From an uncultured Phycisphaerae bacterium (GTDB lineage Bacteria > Planctomycetota > Phycisphaerae > Phycisphaerales > SM1A02), in assembly GCA_937899935.1 (NCBI GenBank), contig CALCOW010000168.1, positions 1-5,553 of the forward strand: a stretch of 5,553 nucleotides of DNA, written 5' to 3'. Of this stretch, positions 1-5,553 are shown in pieces. Below the pieces are notes generated by a model. It was not told where the DNA came from and ran no database searches. It saw only the letters and a program-made list of their open reading frames with translations. A program made the position numbers and the translations under genes. How positions within the stretch are numbered: the stretch's first letter is position 1; each line of letters starts with the position of its first letter.

Positions 1-475
1 GCTCAACCATTTCCTGAATGGTGCACAACTGTTGGTAGTCCTTTTCGCCAAAGAGGAGCCGTTGCGGCCTGCACAGATCGATCAGATGGGCCACGATCTG
101 AGTCACACCAGCAAAGTGGTTTGGTCGATAGCGATCTTCAAGTTGTGGTGCCGTGGCGACGGTCGGTAGGGCTGGTTGCCAAGGTGGGTTATCGGGGGGG
201 TAAATGGAATCCACGGATGGTGCGAAAACAGCAGAAACGCCGAGCGGCTCAAGTAACTCAAGATCTCTTTCAAGTGTGCAGGGGTAGTTCTGAAGGTCAT
301 CAGCAACTTCAAACTGTGTCGGATTCACAAAGATCGTGACAACAATCGGCCCCGACCAATGGTGCTTGGCGGCGTGCACCAATGAGAGATGGCCTTCGTG
401 TAAAGCGCCCATGGTGGGCACGAGAGCGCAGCCTTCCCAAGTCAAGAGTTCATTCGGGTCTTTGATGAGTTGCAT
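1..475 (-). CDS. panC: Pantoate--beta-alanine ligase (pantothenate synthetase), N-terminal part, cut by the left window edge
   Basis: Cytosolic enzyme that joins pantoate and beta-alanine using ATP to give pantothenate, the precursor of CoA and of the phosphopantetheine arm of acyl carrier proteins. The 158 visible codons read without a stop and show the family signatures in order: the nucleotide-binding HxGH-type segment TMGALHEGHL (residues 21-30, H26 and H29), VTIFVNPTQF (46-55), YPxTLERDLELL (64-75), RPNHFAGV (117-124) and FGEKDYQQL (142-150). The KMSKS-like and C-terminal parts lie outside the window; the family is usually about 280 residues. Start chosen at the ATG because an in-frame TAA lies four codons upstream (TAA CTT TTC TTG ATG); only the adjacent TTG competes. 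No clear Shine-Dalgarno is visible. It follows fabF on the same strand after 88 bases that hold no convincing terminator, so co-transcription is possible but unproven. Oddity: a run of seven C in the coding strand (around 194-200) encodes two prolines. Confidence 0.95.
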   Translation of the reverse strand, partial: MQLIKDPNELLTWEGCALVPTMGALHEGHLSLVHAAKHHWSGPIVVTIFVNPTQFEVADDLQNYPCTLERDLELLEPLGVSAVFAPSVDSIYPPDNPPWQPALPTVATAPQLEDRYRPNHFAGVTQIVAHLIDLCRPQRLLFGEKDYQQLCTIQEMVE

Positions 476-563
476 CAAGAAAAGTTAACCCATTCTTACT
501 GATCTAACACACAGAGCCTTTGAGTCAGACAGATGATTGCGTTTGCAAGAACCGCAGCTTCGT

Positions 564-1868
564 TTATTCGGAAAATCGACGAATAATCAGTGTATCGTTT
601 TGGCCACCGAATCCGAACGAATTGGACAAGCATGTTTCAACCTCTGACGGTCGAGCCTCATTTGGCACATAGTCCAGATCGAGATCGGGGTCAGGATCTG
701 TCAGATTAATGGTGGGTGGCAGCATCTGGTGTTCAATCGCAAGGGCACAGGTAATCAACTCAACCGCTCCAGCTGCGGCAATAAGGTGTCCCATCATTGA
801 CTTGATTGAACTCATCGGAATTGCGGGGGCGTTATCGCCAAACACCTTTTTGACAGCTCTTGTCTCGATCGAGTCATTTTCTTTAGTTCCAGTGCCGTGC
901 GCGGAAATGTAATGCACCGGAGGACGACCATCTGCCCCTTTGCCCTCTGGATCAAGTCCGGCTTGACCGAGGGCTTCGCCCATTGCGGCTGCAGGGCCAT
1001 TGCCTTCTGGTTGAATGTCTGTGATTCGGTAGGCATCAGCGCTTGATCCGTAGCCAATCACTTCAACGATCGGTTCAACACCACGTTGACGAGCATGTTC
1101 AAGTGTTTCCAAAATAACAATGCCGGCGCCCTCGCCCATGACAAAGCCATCTCTTGTACGACTAAAGGGCCTTGATGCACCCTCAATATTGTCTGTACGG
1201 CTACTGAGTGCAGTGAGTCGAATGAAGCCTGTAATTCCTAGTTCGTGGATCATGGTGTGCGCGCCACCAGAAATCATGATGTCTGCGTCACCTCGTTGAA
1301 GGATGTTGACGGCTTCTCCAATGGCCTGTGTACTCGCAGCGCAGGCTGTTAGGCAGTTGTAAACAGGTCCTCGTACACCAAATTCCATTGCAAGATGAGC
1401 AGCAGGCATAATTGGTTCTTGTTCGATCTCATCAAAGCGATGCATGCGATCTTGAGCGGCCTGTGCCCAGATCTTGCCATCAATAGCGTTTTGCTCTGGC
1501 TGCCATGCATTCAAATTTGCAAATGCATAGTTGTTGAAATCGAGTACCAAATACGCGCCAACGCGACGCATATCTAAAGAGGTATCGTCCAACTTTGCCT
1601 GAGACCACGCTTGTCTTGCAGCGCCAAGTGCAAAACGCGTGTGTGTGCCAGCATGTTCATGTCGCTTGGCGTCTTTGACATATTGAGTGAAGTCATAGTC
1701 CCTCACCTGGGCCGCAAAATTAGTGCTGAAGGTCTTCGCTTCAAAACGTTCAATAGGCCGGACGCCCGAAGCACCCTTCGTCAGATTTGACCAGACCGTG
1801 TCTAGGTCATGTCCGAGTGGAGTAATCCAGCCCATCCCAGTAATAACAACACGCGTAGGGCTTGGCAT
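564..1868 (-). CDS. fabF: Beta-ketoacyl-ACP synthase II (FabF/KS-alpha type), catalytically complete
   Basis: Condensing enzyme of the thiolase fold that extends an acyl chain by decarboxylative condensation with malonyl-ACP in the cytosol. At 434 residues it is somewhat longer than E. coli FabF (about 412). N-terminal RVVITGMGWITPLG (6-19) is the usual KAS opening. The active site is intact: nucleophile C176 in LTACAAST, H324 in SAHGTGTKEND, K356 and H361 in SSIKSMMGHLIAAAG, and the gatekeeper F420 in SNSFGFGGQN. Two departures are visible. The glycine-rich GSGxGG loop expected after VGA (103-105) reads LVLDFNN, and the following segment before GPVYN is about ten residues longer than in E. 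coli, so the pocket and dimer interface are probably altered. The ATG lies three bases after the stop of the upstream degenerate ketosynthase; a GGAG sits inside that gene's end, 12 bases before the ATG. This suggests translational coupling and equimolar partners. It could serve housekeeping fatty acid synthesis or a dedicated heterodimeric KS; the pairing favours the latter. Confidence 0.93.
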   Translation of the reverse strand: MPSPTRVVITGMGWITPLGHDLDTVWSNLTKGASGVRPIERFEAKTFSTNFAAQVRDYDFTQYVKDAKRHEHAGTHTRFALGAARQAWSQAKLDDTSLDMRRVGAYLVLDFNNYAFANLNAWQPEQNAIDGKIWAQAAQDRMHRFDEIEQEPIMPAAHLAMEFGVRGPVYNCLTACAASTQAIGEAVNILQRGDADIMISGGAHTMIHELGITGFIRLTALSSRTDNIEGASRPFSRTRDGFVMGEGAGIVILETLEHARQRGVEPIVEVIGYGSSADAYRITDIQPEGNGPAAAMGEALGQAGLDPEGKGADGRPPVHYISAHGTGTKENDSIETRAVKKVFGDNAPAIPMSSIKSMMGHLIAAAGAVELITCALAIEHQMLPPTINLTDPDPDLDLDYVPNEARPSEVETCLSNSFGFGGQNDTLIIRRFSE

Positions 1869-1871
1869 GAT

Positions 1872-3203
1872 CTAGTTCATCTCCGGACGCGAGAGTACGA
1901 CAGCAGCATTTTGTCCACCTTGGCTGCAAGTGGTCACAAGGACATGCTTCAATTCACACTCGCATGCTGGGTTGACGTTTGCGTCTAGGGTTGCTGAGTT
2001 TGTTGTGTTGATTCTCGCTGGTAGTTGTTGTGACTCCAGAGCCTGGGTTGCAACTGCGACAACGAGTGCACTGTGTCCTGCTCCACAATTTCCGGTAATA
2101 GTGGTTAGAGGAACGACTGGAAGTGATTTTGTTCTTTCGCCGAATACCGTTTCGATCGCAGTGGCTTCTGCTTCATCAACGCCCGGGATACTTGAGCCAA
2201 GAGGGAACACGGCATCAATTTCATCAGGGCTTACATTGGCGGCCGTCAAGGCTGCACTCATGGCATCAGAAACTTCCTGATGCGAAGGATTAGTGCCAAG
2301 GCCAATACGTTCGTCGGCATGTGATTGTGTCGCGGCAAAACCACTGATCTCTGCGCGTACAGTGGCCTGCCTTGCCAACGCTGAATCGAGGGCCTCTACG
2401 ACAATAAGAGCGCCTCCTTCTCCAATGATCGTGCCATTTGCCATCGGGTCAAAGGGTCGTAAGCAGCTCGCTGGATCTTCACCCTCGGGAGTGGGGGCAA
2501 CACGCTTTGCAAAATGTTGTCTTAAGAGCGCCATTGGATTGAGTTTTGATTCAACGCCACCGGTCAAGCATGCTTCTGCCGAGTTGCGTTCAATAACCCG
2601 CATGGATTCGCCAATTGAAAGAAGTCCACTTGCTTCGCAACAAGTAATGGTATTACTGGGGCCGCGGCAGTCATGGACGATGGTGACATGACACGCCAGC
2701 ATGTTGGGCAAGTACTTCAACAGCCACAACGGTGTCAGGTTCCCCATTCCAGGTTGACCCCAAACAGAGAGATCGAACTGGCCATCACTATTGCGGCTGG
2801 TGGATAGAGCGGCGGTCAGTTCATCGAGGTCAGCGGCAATCAATCCAGCACCGATATGACAGCCGAGACGTGTTGGTTCGATGCTTGGCGTTGTATCAGC
2901 GTTAACGGCCTTGGTTGTCATATCAGCATGGGAAACGGCGGCAGCAGCGGCACCTATTGCAAGTTCAACATCACGGCACATGACTTTTAGCGCCTTGCGA
3001 TAGGTCTTGGGCACGACGTCGCGTACATTGAAGTCTTCGCTCTTGATGGCAGCACCTGCATTGCTTGTGAAACCAGAGGCGTCAAAGGTAGCAATTGGGC
3101 GAATCTGAGACTCACCTTCGAGGAGTGCCTCCCAGAGAGGCTCGATTCCTAGCCCACATGCGGAGATCGGACCAGTACCCGTAATGACAACGCGGCGTGA
3201 CAT
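1872..3203 (-). CDS. Ketosynthase-fold protein lacking the catalytic residues (KS-beta / chain-length-factor-like partner)
   Basis: 443 residues, clearly a beta-ketoacyl synthase homologue: RRVVITGTGPISACG at 3-17, RLGCHIGAG at 112-120, GPSNTIT at 181-187, the FDP / GEGGALIVVE block at 251-270, and SQGGQN near the C-terminus (427-432). Lined up with the adjacent FabF it is nearly gap-free in the C-terminal half, and each catalytic position has changed: Cys to E190 (within TCCEASG; two cysteines precede it), first His to L335, Lys to T367, second His to N372, and gatekeeper Phe to Q428. It therefore should not condense chains itself. Known precedents are KS-beta/CLF subunits of type II polyketide and aryl-polyene synthases, where the catalytic Cys is lost (often Gln) and the protein shapes the chain channel of a KS heterodimer. 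That role here is inference from residues and from the three-base spacing to fabF. Alternatively it could be a decarboxylating or purely structural subunit. The start ATG fits the conserved N-terminus; no strong Shine-Dalgarno is seen. Confidence 0.88.
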   Translation of the reverse strand: MSRRVVITGTGPISACGLGIEPLWEALLEGESQIRPIATFDASGFTSNAGAAIKSEDFNVRDVVPKTYRKALKVMCRDVELAIGAAAAAVSHADMTTKAVNADTTPSIEPTRLGCHIGAGLIAADLDELTAALSTSRNSDGQFDLSVWGQPGMGNLTPLWLLKYLPNMLACHVTIVHDCRGPSNTITCCEASGLLSIGESMRVIERNSAEACLTGGVESKLNPMALLRQHFAKRVAPTPEGEDPASCLRPFDPMANGTIIGEGGALIVVEALDSALARQATVRAEISGFAATQSHADERIGLGTNPSHQEVSDAMSAALTAANVSPDEIDAVFPLGSSIPGVDEAEATAIETVFGERTKSLPVVPLTTITGNCGAGHSALVVAVATQALESQQLPARINTTNSATLDANVNPACECELKHVLVTTCSQGGQNAAVVLSRPEMN

Positions 3204-3233
3204 GATCCGATAGTGTACCCACGACGATGCCGG

Positions 3234-3252
3234 TCAGGTTCGACTCACCTGA
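3234..3252. promoter_or_regulatory. 19-bp inverted repeat in the divergent intergenic region, possible operator
   Basis: TCAGGT, seven bases, then ACCTGA: a perfect dyad with 6-bp arms, almost central in the 95-base gap between the divergently transcribed ketosynthase and transporter-like genes. Size and position suit a dimeric repressor site able to act on both directions. The right arm also begins a shorter overlapping dyad (CTGA, five bases, TCAG; 3249-3261). No convincing sigma-70 promoter hexamers with correct spacing flank it on either strand, so a regulatory role is inference only, and a dyad this size can occur by chance. Confidence 0.3.
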
Positions 3253-3298
3253 GAGGATCAGCAGAGGGGCACCAGGACTTTTCTGAGATGGCAAGTTT

Positions 3299-4099
3299 AT
3301 GAGCGAGACAGTCCTACTAGTTCTGATGGTGACCGCTGTCCCCTTCATTTTTGCGGTCCTTGGAGCCATTCTGGCAAGCAATATCAAGCTGGGCGGGATT
3401 ACCACCAGTGCTATTCAGCATCTGGCGGCTGGGTTGGTTATTGCGGCCGTCTCGATTGATCTTGTGCCAAATATGCTCCAAGGATCCGACTATGCCCCAG
3501 TAATTGTCGGGTTCACTTTGGGCGCCACGGTGATGTTCTTTTTGGAGTGGATCCTGGAAAAACTTGATCAGAATGAATCGAGATTGAAGAGCACAGGCTC
3601 CCTTTTGGTGACGGTAGGGCTTGATCTGACGGTGGACGGTTTCTTGATAGGAGTTGGATTTTCGGCAGATATCACCACGGGTATTCTTCTGAGCGTTGCT
3701 TTGACACTTGAGATCCTCTTTCTGGCGATTTCTTGCGCAACCGTATTACGAACGTCAGGTCGAAGTCCCATACAGATCGTCCTGATCATCATGGCACTGG
3801 GACTTTGTATGGTGATTGCAGCGGTACTAGGCGCCTGGTTGTTGTCGGGCCTCTCCGGTGCGTGGCTTGTGGCGGTGGCCTCTTTTGGTGCAGCCGCATT
3901 ACTTTACCTTGTGGCCGAAGAGCTACTTGTTCGTGCCCATAGTATTCCGGATACAAAGAGAGCCTCAGCAATGTTTTTTGCCGGTTTTCTCGTCATCATC
4001 ATTATTGATATGGCGATCAGCGGAGATTCGAAGCTCGATCAAAACGCAGTGACGAATGAGGCGACTCCTCGTATCGAGAGTACTGATTTCGCAGATTAG
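3299..4099 (+). CDS. Eight-helix integral membrane protein resembling ZIP-family metal transporters, with altered metal-site residues
   Basis: 266 residues with about eight hydrophobic segments (roughly 4-28, 39-59, 66-86, 101-122, 126-148, 157-184, 187-211, 223-241), matching the ZIP topology and length. The second segment, HLAAGLVIAAVSIDLVPNML (41-60), looks like ZIP helix 2, and the fourth has DLTVDGFLIG (109-118) where ZIPs carry HNxxDGxxIG. Here the metal-binding His is D109 and the Asn is L110, while D113 and G114 remain. In helix 5 the usual HEIPxE appears as LEILFL (137-142), leaving only E138. There is no His-rich loop between helices 3 and 4. ZIP proteins import zinc, iron or similar divalent cations across the inner membrane; with these changes, substrate and even transport activity are uncertain. 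An in-frame TGA five codons upstream fixes the ATG; the Shine-Dalgarno is weak. The hydrophilic C-tail (242-266) ends in a stop that overlaps the stop of the convergent DAHP synthase gene. Confidence 0.65.
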   Translation: MSETVLLVLMVTAVPFIFAVLGAILASNIKLGGITTSAIQHLAAGLVIAAVSIDLVPNMLQGSDYAPVIVGFTLGATVMFFLEWILEKLDQNESRLKSTGSLLVTVGLDLTVDGFLIGVGFSADITTGILLSVALTLEILFLAISCATVLRTSGRSPIQIVLIIMALGLCMVIAAVLGAWLLSGLSGAWLVAVASFGAAALLYLVAEELLVRAHSIPDTKRASAMFFAGFLVIIIIDMAISGDSKLDQNAVTNEATPRIESTDFAD

Positions 4100-5451
4100 C
4101 TAGAACTCTGTGAAGCTCGATGAGCAACGAGTATCGCGAGCTCAAAAGCCTGTTCATAATTAAGTCTTGGATCGACTTGTGTCTTATAGGCCCGTTCAAG
4201 ATCAGTATCTTGAATACCGCGTGCACCGCCGGTGCACTCAGTGACATTCTCGCCAGTCAATTCAACATGAACGCCGCCGAGTCGAGAGCCAGTGAGATCG
4301 TGGATCTCGAAAGAGCGTTCAACCTCTTCCAAGATGTGGTCAAAGCGACGCGTTTTGAGTCCGCCGCTCGAAATCTGTGTATTCCCATGCATTGGATCAC
4401 AACAAAACAGGGCCTTTTTACCAGTCTTCTGTACGGCCTCAATCAATACCGGCAAATAGTCAGCCACCTTTTCAACTCCAAAGCGGTGGATAATAGTCAT
4501 TCGCCCAGGCTCATTTTCGGGATGCAGTACATCGAATATTGATTTGATATAGGGAGCGATCTCATCCAAAGCCATATTCGGACCAACTTTGATAGCCAGT
4601 GGGTTCTGAATGCCACGTAGAAATTCGATATGAGCCCCATCAATTTGCGAAGTGCGTAAGCCAAGCCATGGGAAGTGTGTTGATAGGTCGTACCAACCTG
4701 TTCGACGAGGGACTGTTCGAGTTAACGCTTGTTCGTACGAGAGATGAAGTGCTTCATGACTGGTGAAAAAGTCAACACGATTCATATCACTAATTGGAAC
4801 ACCGCAGAGCGTCTCCATGAAGCGCAATGATTCACCAATTGACTCAACTACATTTTGGTATTCGGTTCCACGTGACGAATGCTCGACAAAATCAAGATCC
4901 CAGTATTCAGGATGATGCAAACTTGCAAATCCGCCATCGATCAATGCACGAATAAAATTTAAGGTGAGTGCAGCTCGTTCAAAGCCCCGTAGAAGCAGTT
5001 CGGGATTGGGCGTGCGAGCAGTTTTTTCGAAAGCGTGTTCATTAATAATGTCGCCACGGTATGCCGGAAGTGTTGTCCCGTCTTTTGTTTCAGTGTCACT
5101 GGATCTGGGCTTGGCATACTGTCCAGCGAACCGGCCAACACGAATGACACGGCGCTTGGTTCCGTGCACCAGCACCAAGCTCATCTGGAGCAGCACCTTG
5201 AGTTTGGCGGCAATGACTTCGGGATGACAATCGGCAAAGCTCTCGGCGCAATCACCACCTTGGAGAAGAAATCGCTCGCCGTCTGCGGCCTCGGCCAACT
5301 GGGTTTTGAGGCTCTCAATTTCCCAAGAGCTAACGAGTGGTGGCAATTGAGACAACTGACTTACCACCCGATCCAAATGATCTATGTCTGGATAAGTTGG
5401 TTGTTGCAGTGCATGCTTTTTCTGCCAGGATGTGGGGCTCCAGCCGGTCAT
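4096..5451 (-). CDS. aroG: Class II 3-deoxy-7-phosphoheptulonate (DAHP) synthase, first enzyme of the shikimate pathway
   Basis: Condenses phosphoenolpyruvate with erythrose 4-phosphate to DAHP in the cytosol, opening the route to chorismate and aromatic amino acids. This is the plant/actinobacterial class II type, unrelated in sequence to E. coli AroF/G/H. With the ATG chosen it is 451 residues, within the family's usual range. Motifs in order: WSPTSW near the start, LQGGDCAESF (63-72), RVGRFAGQYAKPRS (104-117), YRGDIIN (131-137), FTSHEALHL (229-237), KVGPNM (288-293), CDPMHGNT (351-358), GGVHVELTGENVTEC (392-406) and DPRLN (427-431). The metal ligands known from the M. tuberculosis enzyme correspond to C68, H355, E397 and D427, all present. 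A TTG 13 codons further upstream (at 5490) would give 464 residues. I prefer the ATG because MTGWSPTSW matches the typical N-terminus and GGAAG precedes it by nine bases. Its TAA stop overlaps the TAG of the facing transporter-like gene. The symbol follows M. tuberculosis usage; other names occur. Confidence 0.95.
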   Translation of the reverse strand: MTGWSPTSWQKKHALQQPTYPDIDHLDRVVSQLSQLPPLVSSWEIESLKTQLAEAADGERFLLQGGDCAESFADCHPEVIAAKLKVLLQMSLVLVHGTKRRVIRVGRFAGQYAKPRSSDTETKDGTTLPAYRGDIINEHAFEKTARTPNPELLLRGFERAALTLNFIRALIDGGFASLHHPEYWDLDFVEHSSRGTEYQNVVESIGESLRFMETLCGVPISDMNRVDFFTSHEALHLSYEQALTRTVPRRTGWYDLSTHFPWLGLRTSQIDGAHIEFLRGIQNPLAIKVGPNMALDEIAPYIKSIFDVLHPENEPGRMTIIHRFGVEKVADYLPVLIEAVQKTGKKALFCCDPMHGNTQISSGGLKTRRFDHILEEVERSFEIHDLTGSRLGGVHVELTGENVTECTGGARGIQDTDLERAYKTQVDPRLNYEQAFELAILVAHRASQSSS

Positions 5452-5460
5452 GTGGATTTT

Positions 5461-5465
5461 CTTCC
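5461..5465 (-). promoter_or_regulatory. Ribosome binding site supporting the ATG start of the DAHP synthase gene
   Basis: GGAAG on the minus strand ends nine bases before the ATG at 5451, a normal Shine-Dalgarno spacing. Nothing comparable stands before the in-frame TTG at 5490, which argues for the shorter protein. The motif is only a partial match to AGGAGG. Confidence 0.45.
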
Positions 5466-5553
5466 AATCGGGAGAAATTTTGCGAGACAATTCACTAAAA
5501 AAGTCCAGAGAACGCGACGAGACCCCTCAGAATCGCCAGAAAATAATGCGGGC

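Noticed and set aside
103..312. Minus-strand 69-residue open frame
   Set aside because: It is out of frame with panC, whose own frame reads through this region with clear family motifs; the short frame resembles no known family.
476..563. Possible terminator or panC promoter in the fabF/panC gap
   Set aside because: The only stem (GCGGTT with AAACGC) has a mismatch and no T-run after it, and no hexamer pair has acceptable spacing.
664..693. Repetitive DPDPDLDLD stretch in FabF
   Set aside because: The family normally has an Asp-rich PDP...DLDYVPN segment at this point; this is a compositional variant, not a tandem repeat.
1930..2691. Plus-strand open frames of 116 and 132 residues
   Set aside because: They lie antisense to the degenerate ketosynthase, have Ser/Ala-rich compositions typical of a reverse-complement shadow, and show no motifs.
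3204..3233. TACACT (-10-like) upstream of the degenerate ketosynthase with CTGACC as -35
   Set aside because: The spacer is only 14 bases and each hexamer matches consensus in four of six positions; too weak to call a promoter.
4030..4121. Ten-base direct repeat GAAGCTCGAT at 4030-4039 and 4112-4121
   Set aside because: Two copies only, both in coding sequence, no flanking structure; compatible with chance.
4114..4142. Inverted repeat AGCTCG / CGAGCT, with an inner GCTC-GAT-GAGC hairpin, just past the transporter stop
   Set aside because: The loop of the outer stem is 17 bases, the inner stem only 4 bp, and no T-run follows on either strand, so it does not qualify as an intrinsic terminator.
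4120..4542. Plus-strand 140-residue open frame
   Set aside because: Entirely antisense to conserved motifs of the DAHP synthase; no ribosome binding site or recognisable domain.
1..5553. Search for tRNA, rRNA, CRISPR repeats, transposase genes, phage or defence genes
   Set aside because: Nothing recognisable on either strand; the window is almost completely occupied by the five genes.

Overview
The window carries five protein-coding genes packed tightly together, with no RNA genes, mobile elements or CRISPR arrays that I can see. From left to right they are: the 5' part of panC (minus strand, running off the left edge); a complete beta-ketoacyl-ACP synthase II (fabF type, minus); a second ketosynthase-fold protein directly upstream of it that has lost the catalytic residues (minus); an eight-helix membrane protein resembling ZIP metal transporters (plus); and a class II DAHP synthase of the shikimate pathway (minus, its 5' end near the right edge). 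No stretch over 300 bases lacks a gene. The largest gaps are 88 bases (panC/fabF) and 95 bases (the divergent ketosynthase/transporter region).

The gene content is chromosomal and biosynthetic, from a free-living bacterium able to make its own pantothenate, fatty acids and aromatic amino acids. Base composition is near-balanced and Shine-Dalgarno sequences are weak or absent before most genes. The degenerate ketosynthase reminds me of paired KAS genes in Planctomycetota (Phycisphaerae-like), but that is recollection and the assignment is tentative.

The most interesting part is the ketosynthase pair. The downstream gene has an intact Cys-His-His-Lys active site. The upstream gene keeps the thiolase fold but, in nearly gap-free alignment with its neighbour, has Glu, Leu, Asn and Thr at those four places and Gln at the gatekeeper Phe. 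Three bases separate the genes. This is the architecture of a KS-alpha/KS-beta (chain-length-factor-like) heterodimer and points to a specialised acyl or polyketide-type chain builder rather than ordinary FabF alone. panC lies 88 bases downstream on the same strand. It feeds CoA and hence the phosphopantetheine arm of acyl carrier proteins, so a shared transcript would make sense but is not shown.

The transporter-like gene diverges from the ketosynthase operon across a short region holding a 6-bp-arm inverted repeat. It converges on the DAHP synthase gene so closely that the two stop codons overlap.
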